Below are positions 26,288 through 34,423 of a stretch of DNA of 38,128 nucleotides, one piece after another (within the stretch, counting starts at the first letter, position 1; each line of letters begins with the position of its first letter). This DNA is from Candidatus Eisenbacteria bacterium (GTDB taxonomy: Bacteria > Desulfobacterota > Binatia > DP-6): contig DATJZY010000115.1 in the NCBI GenBank assembly GCA_035577985.1, forward strand, positions 1-38,128. The letters are read 5' to 3'. The notes under the pieces were generated by a model, which saw nothing but the letters and a program-made list of their open reading frames with translations, did no database searches and was not told the origin of the DNA. Position numbers and translations under genes: made by a program.

Positions 26288-27337
26288 ATGAAACCATCGC
26301 TCGTCACGGGGGCCAACGGGCACCTCGGCAACAACCTCTGCCGGCAGCTGATCGCCCGCGGCGAGCCGGTCCGCGCCATGATCAGGGCTAGCGCCGATAC
26401 GGCGCCGCTGGCCGGCCTCGCGCTGGAGATCGTGCGGGGCGACATCATGGACTCGGCGTCGACGGCAGCCGCCGTCGAAGGCTCTGGCCGCGTGTACCAC
26501 ACGGCCGCGGGCTTCCTCATGTGGTCGCGCGATCCGGAGCGGGACATCATCCGGCCGAGTGTCGAAGGGACGCGCCACGTGATGGAAGCGGCGGCGCGGG
26601 CGGGCGTCGAGAAGGTGGTCTACACGAGTTCGTCGGGCACCATCGGGCACGCCGGATCGCCCGACGCTCTCTTCGACGAGACGCGGGCGAACACCGAGCC
26701 GCACACGCACTATCTGCGCGGCAAGATCGCTGCCGAGCGCGAGGCGTTGGCCATCGCGTCCCGGACCGGAATGCCCACCACGTCGATCCATCCCGGCCTG
26801 ATACTGGGACCGGGCTTCTGGAAGCCGAGCGAGTCGGTGGCGCAGGTCGTCCAGTTCGTGAACCAGGGCGCTCCGGCGTACTTCGACGGCGGCTTCAGCG
26901 TGGTCGACGTCGACGACGTGGCCCGGGGAGCAATCCTGGCGATGGAGAAGGGACGCAGTGGCGAGAAGTACATCCTGGCTGGGGAGAACGTGACGGTGAA
27001 GCAGCTTTTCGATCTCATGGCCGAGCTGACCGGGCTGAAGGCGCCGTCCGTGAAGCTGCCCGTGCCGGCGGTGCGGGCGCTCGCCACGATGCTCGAGCTC
27101 GTGAGCAGGGCCACCGGGGCCCGCCCGATGATCGATCGCAGCCAGGTCGACGAGTTCGCCGGGAAGTATGCCTATTTCTCGAGCGCGAAGGCCGAGCGGG
27201 AGCTCGGCTACACGTGGCTCCCGGCGCGGGAAGTCGTGCGGCGCACGATCGCCTGGATCGTGGAGCGGGGCTTCGTGGCCGAGAAGCGGCGGAGCGCGCT
27301 CCGCCTGGACGGCTCGCTGCGGGGGGCGGGAGGGTGA
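26288..27337 (+). CDS. Extended SDR / NAD-dependent epimerase-dehydratase family protein
   Basis: A 349-residue protein: Rossmann motif TGANGHLG (7-14), catalytic Ser in YTSSSGT (112-118) and HYLRGK (Tyr142, Lys146), then PGLILGPGFW, as in dihydroflavonol-4-reductase-like or HpnA-like extended SDRs. These act on sugar nucleotides, flavonoid-like or isoprenoid ketones; the substrate here is unknown. AAAGGAGG ends about 6 bases before ATG 26288, one of the best ribosome sites in the window, so high expression is possible. The next small gene starts 44 bp downstream. The C-terminal 20 residues are Arg/Gly-rich. Confidence 0.88.
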   Translation: MKPSLVTGANGHLGNNLCRQLIARGEPVRAMIRASADTAPLAGLALEIVRGDIMDSASTAAAVEGSGRVYHTAAGFLMWSRDPERDIIRPSVEGTRHVMEAAARAGVEKVVYTSSSGTIGHAGSPDALFDETRANTEPHTHYLRGKIAAEREALAIASRTGMPTTSIHPGLILGPGFWKPSESVAQVVQFVNQGAPAYFDGGFSVVDVDDVARGAILAMEKGRSGEKYILAGENVTVKQLFDLMAELTGLKAPSVKLPVPAVRALATMLELVSRATGARPMIDRSQVDEFAGKYAYFSSAKAERELGYTWLPAREVVRRTIAWIVERGFVAEKRRSALRLDGSLRGAGG

Positions 27338-27381
27338 GCCGATAGTCAGGACAAGCCTGAAACGATTGACGGAGCACCTCA

Positions 27382-27693
27382 ATGTCAGACGCTCGCCCTC
27401 CCGCTTGCGACGCGCTGCGCGCGTTCACCGCCGACGACGCGACGGCGCTCAAAGCGGCGGCGCGCACCTTCCCGAAGACGCCCTTCTACGACGTCGAGGA
27501 GAAGCTCGCCGCACGCGCGCCGGACGACGCCCCGACGCCGGCCGGACGCGCCCCGGCGCGGGAGGAGCCATCCACCCTCGAGCGCGTGCTCGCCTCGCAC
27601 GTCACGAAGACGGTCGCCGTGACCGTCGCCGGGGCGATCACACGCGGCATCATGGGCGCGCTGCTCGGCCCGCCGCGGCGCCGGCGCTGCTGA
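27382..27693 (+). CDS. Small protein of unknown function
   Basis: A 103-residue protein. ATG 27382 has GGAG 8 bases upstream. The first part is helical and charged; a Pro/Ala-rich linker (PTPAGRAPAREEP) follows. The last 40 residues (TLERVLASHVTKTVAVTVAG then ITRGIMGALLGPP) resemble the Gly/Ala-helical tail of HerA/DUF853-type ATPases, but no ATPase domain is present. No signal peptide or clear membrane helix; the GAITRGIMGALLG helix may bind membrane. Codon pattern and ribosome site support it as real. Probably cotranscribed with the SDR. Confidence 0.6.
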   Translation: MSDARPPACDALRAFTADDATALKAAARTFPKTPFYDVEEKLAARAPDDAPTPAGRAPAREEPSTLERVLASHVTKTVAVTVAGAITRGIMGALLGPPRRRRC

Positions 27694-27716
27694 GCGCACG
27701 GCGGTCGCGCGACGAG

Positions 27717-27739
27717 CGTCGGGGGACCCGTCGCCGACG
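27717..27739. terminator. Hairpin between convergent genes
   Basis: CGTCGG (27717-27722) pairs with CCGACG (27734-27739) around an 11-base loop, in the 54-bp gap between the convergent small-protein and GH13 genes. A bidirectional terminator is plausible; no T-run. Confidence 0.4.
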
Positions 27740-27747
27740 ACGCGTAC

Positions 27748-29625
27748 CTAGACCGTCGTCCAGATTCGGCCGTAGTGGGATGGAACGGCGAGCGTCGTCT
27801 CTTGCCACGCGCCGACCCCGTGGAGGTCGAGCGCGCCCCCGTGGAGTTCCTCGACGTAGGTGCCGCCGACCGGGAACCAGAACGGCACCCTGACGTCGTC
27901 GCCGCTCGTGTTCGTCGCGACGAGCGTGTAGCGCGCGCCTTTGAAGCGCGCGAACACGAGCAGGCCCCGCGCGAGGTAGCGATCCCAGTCGCTGAAGAAG
28001 AAGTAGTCGCCGTCGCGGACGTGCGCCCGTTGCCGGCGGATGCGCAGCAGCGCCCGGACGAGCGTCACCAGGTGGCGGCCGGGCTCGTCGTAGAAGTAGT
28101 CCCACCGCAGCGGCCGGAGCAGCGACACGCGCCCCGCGCCGAAGTCGGGAAGGAAGTAGTTCTCGCCGAGCTCCTCCCCCTGCCACAGCATCGGCACGCC
28201 TTTGCTCATCGCGAGCGCGATCAGATACGGCTGGAGCATGTACCAGCGCGTGCGATCGCCCTCGAGGAAGAGCGTGTTGCCCGCGTCGTCCGGGTTCGTC
28301 AGGCCGAAGTTGCAGACGAACCGCTCGTGGTCGTGATTCTCGAGGTACTGCAGCGCGGCCTTCGGCACGACGTCGCCGTTCGTCGTCGTCTGGTCGGGAT
28401 AGCCGTAGAGCCCGAGCGAGAGCCCGAGGTCGGCGAGGCGTCCCCGGTCCCCGCGTGCGACCGCCTTCGCCGCGTCGAACGTCCGGTTCTGCCAGGTGGC
28501 GTTCGAGTACGTCGTGGCGAGCACCTCCTCGGGCCCTTCGAGCTGCTCCGCGCACTGCACGAGACGGATCGCCGAGCCCGGACCGCCGTCGAAGCGGCTC
28601 CAGTACGGCGCACCCTGGGCGAGGCGCGTGCGAACGAGTTGGTAGGTGTCGTAGACGAGGCTCGCGTATCCGACGCCGACGGGACCGTCCCAGTAGTTCG
28701 GCACGCAGTCGTACCGGAAGCCGTCGACGTGGTAGACCTCGAGCCAGTGGTGGTTCACGCTGAAGAAGTAGTCACGCGTGAGCGCGCGCCGGAAGTCGGT
28801 GCTCTTGCCGACGCTCGAGAAGTAGTCCTTCGCGAACGGCCCCATGAACGGGTTCTCGTCGTAGCGGAGCCGGGCGTAGGCGTCATAGTAGCCGAAGTCC
28901 GTGCCGGCGTGCCCGTAGACGGCGTCGACGACGACGGCGATGCCGTGCTGGTGGGCGACGTCGACGAGCTGCTGGAAGTCCGAGCGCTTTCCGAACCGCT
29001 CGTCCACGCCGAAGTAGCCGATCGGTAGATAGCCCCAGTCGACCGAGCTGCCGACGTTCGAGAGCGGCATGATCTCGACCGCGTTCACCCCGAGGTCTGC
29101 GAGGTAGGCCATCATCCGGCTCGTCCGGTCGAGGTCGCCGGCGAGCTCGGCGACGTTGAGCTCGTACACGACGAGGTCGCGCAACGCGGGCGTCCGCCAC
29201 GCGGCCTCGCCCGCGCTCCACGCGTATGGTTGATAGCCGAGCGTGAACGCGGACAGCTTGCCGGCACCGAACTCGCGCGCGAACGGGTCGACGATCCAGT
29301 CGAGACGGCCGACGGTCGGGTTCTCGATCTGGTAGCGGTACACGTAGCGACCCGGCGTGCCCCACGCCGACCCAGGCGACGGCGGTGCGCCCGCGATCGG
29401 CACGCTCACCGACCAGAAGTCGCCGTACGGTGACCGGTCCGCGTGCGACATCGGGAACTCGCGCGGTGCGATGGCCTGCAGGAGCTGGTCCTGCTCGTGG
29501 ATCACCTTGACGATGACCCTGTTGCCGTGTTGCGCCGACACCCACGGGAGCCACAGGCCGAACGTCACGGTGCCTGCGGACTCGATCGCGCCGAGCATCC
29601 CGAGCGGTAACAAGCTGGCCGTCAT
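27748..29625 (-). CDS. GH13 alpha-amylase-family glycoside hydrolase
   Basis: A 625-residue protein with an N-terminal beta-sandwich-like region (VTFGLWLPWVSAQHGNRVIV; CBM48-like) and a (beta/alpha)8 barrel with the GH13 triad: nucleophile Asp306 (GFRYD), acid/base Glu360 (QCAEQ), transition-state Asp432 (ENHDHE). A C-terminal beta domain follows (VPFWFPVGGTYVEELHGG). The CBM48-like start suggests a branching, debranching or trehalose-type enzyme acting on stored glucan. The specific activity is not readable. ATG 29625 (MTASLLPLGMLGAIE) is preferred as it opens the conserved domain; an extended frame to 29709 codes for low-complexity residues. No signal peptide, so cytoplasmic. It fits with glgA and GH57 nearby. 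Confidence 0.88.
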   Translation of the reverse strand: MTASLLPLGMLGAIESAGTVTFGLWLPWVSAQHGNRVIVKVIHEQDQLLQAIAPREFPMSHADRSPYGDFWSVSVPIAGAPPSPGSAWGTPGRYVYRYQIENPTVGRLDWIVDPFAREFGAGKLSAFTLGYQPYAWSAGEAAWRTPALRDLVVYELNVAELAGDLDRTSRMMAYLADLGVNAVEIMPLSNVGSSVDWGYLPIGYFGVDERFGKRSDFQQLVDVAHQHGIAVVVDAVYGHAGTDFGYYDAYARLRYDENPFMGPFAKDYFSSVGKSTDFRRALTRDYFFSVNHHWLEVYHVDGFRYDCVPNYWDGPVGVGYASLVYDTYQLVRTRLAQGAPYWSRFDGGPGSAIRLVQCAEQLEGPEEVLATTYSNATWQNRTFDAAKAVARGDRGRLADLGLSLGLYGYPDQTTTNGDVVPKAALQYLENHDHERFVCNFGLTNPDDAGNTLFLEGDRTRWYMLQPYLIALAMSKGVPMLWQGEELGENYFLPDFGAGRVSLLRPLRWDYFYDEPGRHLVTLVRALLRIRRQRAHVRDGDYFFFSDWDRYLARGLLVFARFKGARYTLVATNTSGDDVRVPFWFPVGGTYVEELHGGALDLHGVGAWQETTLAVPSHYGRIWTTV

Positions 29626-29911
29626 GGCGACGCATGCAGCGGCCGTGCCGGCCGAACGGCGAGCGCGCGCGAGGCTCGGCGGCGCCGATCCGTCGAGGAA
29701 AGTGGACATCCGGCGACGCCGGCGTCCAGCCACCTCGATGCGACGGCTGGACCCGTCCGGTCGCGGGGGACTCAATCCCGCGCGTGGGAATCGACGGCGC
29801 CGAGAGCGAGAATCCCGCGGCCGAATCGCGACGGACGACGAGGAAAAATCAGGCTATTGCCACGGACGCCCAGAGCGGGTCGCGGGCACGCCCATTGCTC
29901 CCAGGGATGCG

Positions 29912-30274
29912 ATGAACACGATCGCCAGACGAGACGCGGGGATCGTGGTCCTCGTCATGCTGGCGATGGCGCTCGGCCGGGCGCTCGCCTCGGCCGCCGA
30001 TGGCAAACCCACCGTGCAGTTGCCGGCGGACCGCACGTTCGCCGGGGCCGAGGGGTCGCCCGGTCCGGTCGTCTTCAGCCACGAGACGCACGTCGCGTTC
30101 AGCGACGGCCGGTGCGTCGCCTGTCATCCCGCTCCCTTCCGGATGCTGCGGCCGACGGGCGGCTTCACGCACGCGGAGATGGACGCCGGCCGGCAATGCG
30201 GCATCTGCCACGACGGGAAGACCGCGCGCAGCGTGAAGGACGATTGCGACCATTGCCACGGAGGCGGCTCGTGA
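29912..30274 (+). CDS. Periplasmic triheme c7-type cytochrome
   Basis: A 120-residue protein with a signal peptide (helix IVVLVMLAMALG, cleavage after about ALASA) and three haem-attachment motifs CVACH (68-72), CGICH (96-100), CDHCH (112-116). His57, His60 and His87 (FSHETH, FTHAE) are candidate distal ligands. This fits the c7-type triheme family (PpcA-like and nanowire_3heme-type proteins) that carry electrons in the periplasm. It is the first gene of a six-gene operon and overlaps the ferredoxin gene by 4 bp (GTGA). It is likely the periplasmic partner of the NrfD-type complex encoded downstream. Confidence 0.92.
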   Translation: MNTIARRDAGIVVLVMLAMALGRALASAADGKPTVQLPADRTFAGAEGSPGPVVFSHETHVAFSDGRCVACHPAPFRMLRPTGGFTHAEMDAGRQCGICHDGKTARSVKDDCDHCHGGGS

Positions 30275-31020
30275 GGACCGTCGGCCTCCTCTACGATTCG
30301 ACGCGCTGCACCGGCTGCGGGGCCTGCACGGCGGGCTGCAAGGAGGCCAACGACCTCCCGCTGCCGATCGAGGAGCGCACGACGGCCTACACGTGGACCG
30401 TCGTCGACGACGTCGCCGGGGCGAAGATGCGACGGCTCTGCATGCACTGCCTCGACCCGACGTGCGTGTCGGTGTGCCCGGTCGGCGCGCTCGAGAAGAC
30501 GCCGGCAGGGCCGGTCGTCTACGACGGGACGCGGTGCATCGGCTGCCGCTACTGCATCATGGCGTGTCCGTTCGGGGTCCCCAAGTATCAGTGGGACCGG
30601 GCGATCCCCGTCGTGGGCAAGTGCATCCTGTGTGCGGGCCGGGTCGCGAAGGGACTCCCCACGGCGTGCGCATCGGTCTGTCCGACCGGGGCGACGCTCT
30701 TCGGCGAGCGCGACGCGCTCGTGCGCGAAGCGCACGCGCGCATCGCGGCCGCACCCGACGTCTACGTCGACCACGTCTACGGTCTCACGGAGGCGGGCGG
30801 CACGTCCGTCCTCATGCTCTCCGGCGTGCCGTTCGAATCGCTCGGCATGAAGACGAACCTGCCGAAGCAGCCGCTGCCGCTCCTCACCTGGCGGGTGCTC
30901 TCGAAGATTCCGTCGTTCGTCGTCGTGTGGGGCGCCTGTCTCTTCGGCGTGCACTGGATCACGAAGCGCCGCGACGAGGTCCGCGCCTTCGAAGCGGCCG
31001 AGCGCGAGAAGCCCCGATGA
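30271..31020 (+). CDS. HybA-type four-cluster [4Fe-4S] ferredoxin with C-terminal membrane anchor
   Basis: A 249-residue protein with sixteen cluster cysteines in four sets: 13/16/19/23, 57/60/65/69, 89/92/95/99, 118/121/133/137. A C-terminal helix (about 216-230, FVVVWGACLFGVHWI) anchors it. This is the HybA/DmsB/NrfC layout, which passes electrons between an NrfD-type quinone-reactive subunit and a catalytic or cytochrome partner. HybA itself has a Tat signal peptide; none is seen here, because GTG 30271 leads straight into VGLLYDSTRC. The clusters may therefore face the cytoplasm, or ride with a partner. Overlaps both neighbours by 4 bp. Confidence 0.9.
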   Translation: MRTVGLLYDSTRCTGCGACTAGCKEANDLPLPIEERTTAYTWTVVDDVAGAKMRRLCMHCLDPTCVSVCPVGALEKTPAGPVVYDGTRCIGCRYCIMACPFGVPKYQWDRAIPVVGKCILCAGRVAKGLPTACASVCPTGATLFGERDALVREAHARIAAAPDVYVDHVYGLTEAGGTSVLMLSGVPFESLGMKTNLPKQPLPLLTWRVLSKIPSFVVVWGACLFGVHWITKRRDEVRAFEAAEREKPR

Positions 31021-32165
31021 ACGTCGCGACCGCCACCGAGCGACCCGGCTCACGGATGGGCTTCTGGGAGATCTTCGGCGCGCTCGTCCTCGTGGCCTTC
31101 GCCGCGGTCACCGTGCTCCGGTTCACGCGCGGGCTCGGCGCCGTGACCAACCTGAGCGACCGGTTCCCGTGGGGACTCTGGATCGGCTTCGACGTCCTCT
31201 GCGGCGTCGGCCTCGCGGCGGGCGCCTTCACGCTCACCGCCATCGTGCACGTCTTCAACCTGCATCGCTTCGAGCCGATCGTGCGGCCGACGGTCCTCAC
31301 GGGCTTCCTGGGCTACCTCCTCGTCATCGTCGGGCTCCTCTTCGACCTCGGGCAGCCCTGGCGCATCTGGCACGCGCTCGTCTTCTGGAATCCACACTCG
31401 GTCATGTTCGAGGTGGCGTGGTGCGTGATGCTCTACACCGCGGTCCTGGCGCTCGAGTTCTCGCCCGTCGTCCTCGAGCGACTCCGCCTCGATCGTCCCC
31501 GGCGCGTGATGCACGCGATCGCGACGCCGCTCGTGATCGGCGGCGTCATCCTCTCGACGCTCCATCAGTCCTCGCTCGGGTCGCTCTACCTGATCGTGCC
31601 CGCGAAGCTGCACCCGCTCTGGTACACCCCGCTCCTGCCGCTCCTCTTCCTCATCTCGGCGGTCGGCGCGGGGATCGGCATGACCATCCTCGAGTCGCAC
31701 TTGAGCGAGCGCGCGTTCGAGCGACGCCTGGAGATGGACCTCTTGGAGCCGCTCGCCCGCGGCATGGTCGTCGCCCTCGGCGTCTACGGCATGCTGCGCA
31801 TCATCGTCCTCGCGCAGAACGGGGCCTTGGCCGCGCTCCGGCAGCCCGGCTACGAAGGCATCATGTTCCTCCTCGAGTTCGGCGTCGGCGTCGTGGTCCC
31901 CGTCGGGCTCCTCCTCGTCGAGCGCATTCGCACGCACCCGACGGGTCTCACGGTAGCGGCGCTCTTCGCGGTGGCGGGGTTCGTGATGAACCGCTTGAAC
32001 GTGAGCGTGACCGGCATGGAAGGCGCTGCCGGCGTCCGCTACGTGCCGTCGTGGATGGAGCTCGTGGTCTCGCTCGGGCTCGTGGCGCTCGGCTTCGCGC
32101 TCTTCGCGCTCGCCGTGCGCTACCTGCCCGTGTTTCCGGAGGCCACACACCCCGCGGACCGGTGA
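31017..32165 (+). CDS. NrfD/HybB-family integral membrane subunit
   Basis: A 382-residue protein with about ten membrane helices. It carries family traits: FPWGLWIGFDVLCGVGLAAG near residue 50, LGQPWRIWHALVFWNPHSVM, and STLHQSSLGSLYL, typical of HybB/NrfD proteins that exchange electrons and protons with the quinone pool. Length fits HybB (about 390). The start overlaps the ferredoxin stop (ATGA), and the sensor kinase starts 4 bp after its stop, so the redox complex and signalling genes are one transcript. No catalytic subunit such as hydrogenase or molybdoenzyme is encoded beside it, so the complex might link quinone to the triheme cytochrome directly. Confidence 0.92.
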   Translation: MNVATATERPGSRMGFWEIFGALVLVAFAAVTVLRFTRGLGAVTNLSDRFPWGLWIGFDVLCGVGLAAGAFTLTAIVHVFNLHRFEPIVRPTVLTGFLGYLLVIVGLLFDLGQPWRIWHALVFWNPHSVMFEVAWCVMLYTAVLALEFSPVVLERLRLDRPRRVMHAIATPLVIGGVILSTLHQSSLGSLYLIVPAKLHPLWYTPLLPLLFLISAVGAGIGMTILESHLSERAFERRLEMDLLEPLARGMVVALGVYGMLRIIVLAQNGALAALRQPGYEGIMFLLEFGVGVVVPVGLLLVERIRTHPTGLTVAALFAVAGFVMNRLNVSVTGMEGAAGVRYVPSWMELVVSLGLVALGFALFALAVRYLPVFPEATHPADR

Positions 32166-32168
32166 CGC

Positions 32169-34034
32169 GTGCGCACCCGCATCGGAATTCAGTTCGTCGC
32201 GGTGGTCGGCGTGGTGATCGCGGTCGCGATCACCGTCCTCGCCATGCTCACGCTGCGCTCCCACCGCCGGGAGATGATCGCCCAGCTCACCCGCAGCGCC
32301 GACCTCTTGAGCGAGACCGTCAAGCGTAGCACCGAGGACTACATGCTCGAGAACCGTCGCGAGCGCGTGCTGCGACAGATCGAGGCGATCGGACGCGACG
32401 AGCGGATCGACCGCGTGCGTCTCTTCAACAAGGAAGGGCGGATCGTGTTCTCGTCCGACGCGGCGGAGGTCGGTCGGCTGCCGGAGCCCGGCAGCGAGGC
32501 CTGCGTCGGCTGTGACCAGGGCCAGCCGCCGCTCGACGAGCGCACGCGGATCTTCACGGTCGGCGCGCGCCGCCTCCTCGGCATCGCGAATCCGATCCAG
32601 AACCAACCGTCGTGCTCGGCCGCCGCCTGCCACGCCCACCCGCCGGACGAGACCGTCCTCGGCGTGCTCGACGTCACCATGCGGCTCGACGACGTCGACC
32701 AGCAGATCGCGGCGAGCCGGCGTCGCATCGCGGCGCTCGCCGTCGTCACCATCGCCGTGACGGGCCTCCTCCTCTGGGTGCTCAGCCGCCGGCTCATCGT
32801 GCGGCCGGTGGAGGCGCTCGCCGCGGGCACGCGTCGCGTGGCCGCCGGCGATCTCACGACGACGATCGCGGTCACGGGTCGGCACGAGCTCGGCGAGCTC
32901 GCGAGCGCGTTCAACGCGATGACGGCGCGGCTCTCGGACGACCAGCGCCAGCTCGCGCAGGCCGACAAGCTGGCATCGGTCGGGCGTCTCGCGGCCGGCG
33001 TCGCGCACGAGATCAACAACCCGCTCACCGGCGTGCTCTCGTACGCGTCGCTGCTCGCCGAGCGCCCCGGCCTCAATCCGGAGATGCGCGCGGACCTCGA
33101 GGTCGTCGTGCGCGAGACGAAGCGCTGTCGCGAGATCGTCCGCGGCCTCCTCGATTTCGCGCGCCAGACGCCGCCGCGCCGTCAGCCGACCGACCTGAAC
33201 GACGTCGCGCGCCGTGCGGTGGCCGTCGTCATGAATCAGCTCCAGCTCCGGCACGTGTCGCTGGCGCTCGACCTGGCCGCCGACCTTCCCGCGGTCGACG
33301 CCGACGCGAACCAGATGCAGCAGGTGCTCGTGAACCTCCTCTTGAACGCGACCGACGCGATCGGGGAGCGCGGCGGGACGATCCGGCTCGCGAGCCGTCG
33401 CTCCGAGCTGCCGCCACGCGGGCACGAGCTCATTCGGCGTGCCGTCTGCCCGGCCGGGTGCGACCTCCTCGATGCGACCTCGCGCGTCGGCGGGTCGCCC
33501 CGGATTCGCGTCGTGTGGACGCACGGCGACCGCGAGTGGACCGTCTGCCTCGACCCGGTCTACGGGCGCTTCAACCACCTCTCCGCCGAGCCCTGCCCGG
33601 AGGGCGTGGTGGCGCTCGTCGCCTGTCCGCGCTGTCGCGCCTCGCTCGCCTGTCCGGACCATCCCTGTCCGGACTGCGGGGCGCCGACGTTCGCCGTCCG
33701 CGGCGTCGCGGACGAGCCCATACACTTGTGCACCCGGACGGGCTGCCACTACACGTGGTGGGAGGCGCGCGAGCGGCGTGGCGCGGCGCCCATCGCCGAG
33801 CTCGCCGTGGAAGACGACGGCCGCGGCATTCCTCGCGACGCGCTCGCGAAGCTCTTCGAGCCGTTCTTCACGACGAAGGGCGTGCGGGGTACCGGCCTCG
33901 GCCTCGCGATCACCTGGGGCATCGTCGAAGGCCACGGCGGGACGATCGACGTCGAGAGCGAGGAGGGCAAAGGGACCCGGGTCACCGTCCGCCTCCCCGT
34001 CGCCGCGTCGGACCAGAAGCGAGTGGCGGCATGA
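32169..34034 (+). CDS. Sensor histidine kinase with haem-type periplasmic sensor and Cys-rich insertion in the ATPase domain
   Basis: A 621-residue protein. Helix 1 (about 7-28), periplasmic sensor 30-188, helix 2 (about 189-205), HAMP (about 206-258), HisKA with VAHEINNP (His280), then HATPase. In the sensor, CVGCD (112-116) replaces a CxxCH site, while CSAAACH (149-155) remains as a CX4CH haem site; the stretch before VLGVLDVT is typical of haem-binding PAS-like sensors. In the ATPase domain, the N-box (VNLLLNATDA, 388-397) is separated from G1 (DDGRGI, 549-554) by about 130 residues with ten or more Cys, including CPRC, CPDC and CTRTGC. G2 GTGLGL is intact (575-580 region). GTG 32169 lies 4 bp after the previous stop. 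Confidence 0.9.
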   Translation: MRTRIGIQFVAVVGVVIAVAITVLAMLTLRSHRREMIAQLTRSADLLSETVKRSTEDYMLENRRERVLRQIEAIGRDERIDRVRLFNKEGRIVFSSDAAEVGRLPEPGSEACVGCDQGQPPLDERTRIFTVGARRLLGIANPIQNQPSCSAAACHAHPPDETVLGVLDVTMRLDDVDQQIAASRRRIAALAVVTIAVTGLLLWVLSRRLIVRPVEALAAGTRRVAAGDLTTTIAVTGRHELGELASAFNAMTARLSDDQRQLAQADKLASVGRLAAGVAHEINNPLTGVLSYASLLAERPGLNPEMRADLEVVVRETKRCREIVRGLLDFARQTPPRRQPTDLNDVARRAVAVVMNQLQLRHVSLALDLAADLPAVDADANQMQQVLVNLLLNATDAIGERGGTIRLASRRSELPPRGHELIRRAVCPAGCDLLDATSRVGGSPRIRVVWTHGDREWTVCLDPVYGRFNHLSAEPCPEGVVALVACPRCRASLACPDHPCPDCGAPTFAVRGVADEPIHLCTRTGCHYTWWEARERRGAAPIAELAVEDDGRGIPRDALAKLFEPFFTTKGVRGTGLGLAITWGIVEGHGGTIDVESEEGKGTRVTVRLPVAASDQKRVAA

Positions 34035-34423
34035 CCGGCGACGACGTCCTCGTGATCGACGACGAGCCGGTCGTGCGCGACGCCGTGCGCCGCGTGCTCG
34101 GCGCGAACGGGCTCGGGGTCGCGACGGCGGGAGACGGCGCCGCAGGCCTCGCCCATCCGGCGCTCGCGACCTGCCGCCTCGTCCTCTGCGATCTCATGCT
34201 GCCCGACCGATCGGGCATGGATGTGCTCCAGGACATCAGGCAGCGGCGTCCCGGGCTCCCCGTGGTCGTCATCACCGGCTACGCGACACCGGATCACGCC
34301 GCACGGGCCGCAGAGGCGGGCGCCGCCGATTTCCTGGCCAAGCCTTTCGAGGCGAAGGAGCTCGTGGACATGGTGCGCCGCGCGCTCACCAGCACCGACG
34401 TCAGAGGGGAGAGACGCGCATGA
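34031..34423 (+). CDS. Stand-alone response-regulator receiver
   Basis: A 130-residue CheY-like protein: acidic pair Asp10/Asp11 (VIDDEP), phosphorylation site Asp54 (LCDLMLPD), Thr in VITGYA and Lys in LAKPF. There is no output domain. It overlaps the kinase and the next gene by 4 bp (ATGA twice), so it is one likely target of the kinase. It may act as phosphate sink, intermediate to the following fused regulator, or by protein contact with the redox complex. Confidence 0.92.
   Translation: MTGDDVLVIDDEPVVRDAVRRVLGANGLGVATAGDGAAGLAHPALATCRLVLCDLMLPDRSGMDVLQDIRQRRPGLPVVVITGYATPDHAARAAEAGAADFLAKPFEAKELVDMVRRALTSTDVRGERRA

Noticed and set aside
31050..33935. A 961-codon open frame on the minus strand opposite HybB and the kinase
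   Set aside because: Composition is charged and repetitive, with no domain sense; the plus strand has clear families, overlaps and ribosome sites. GC-driven shadow.
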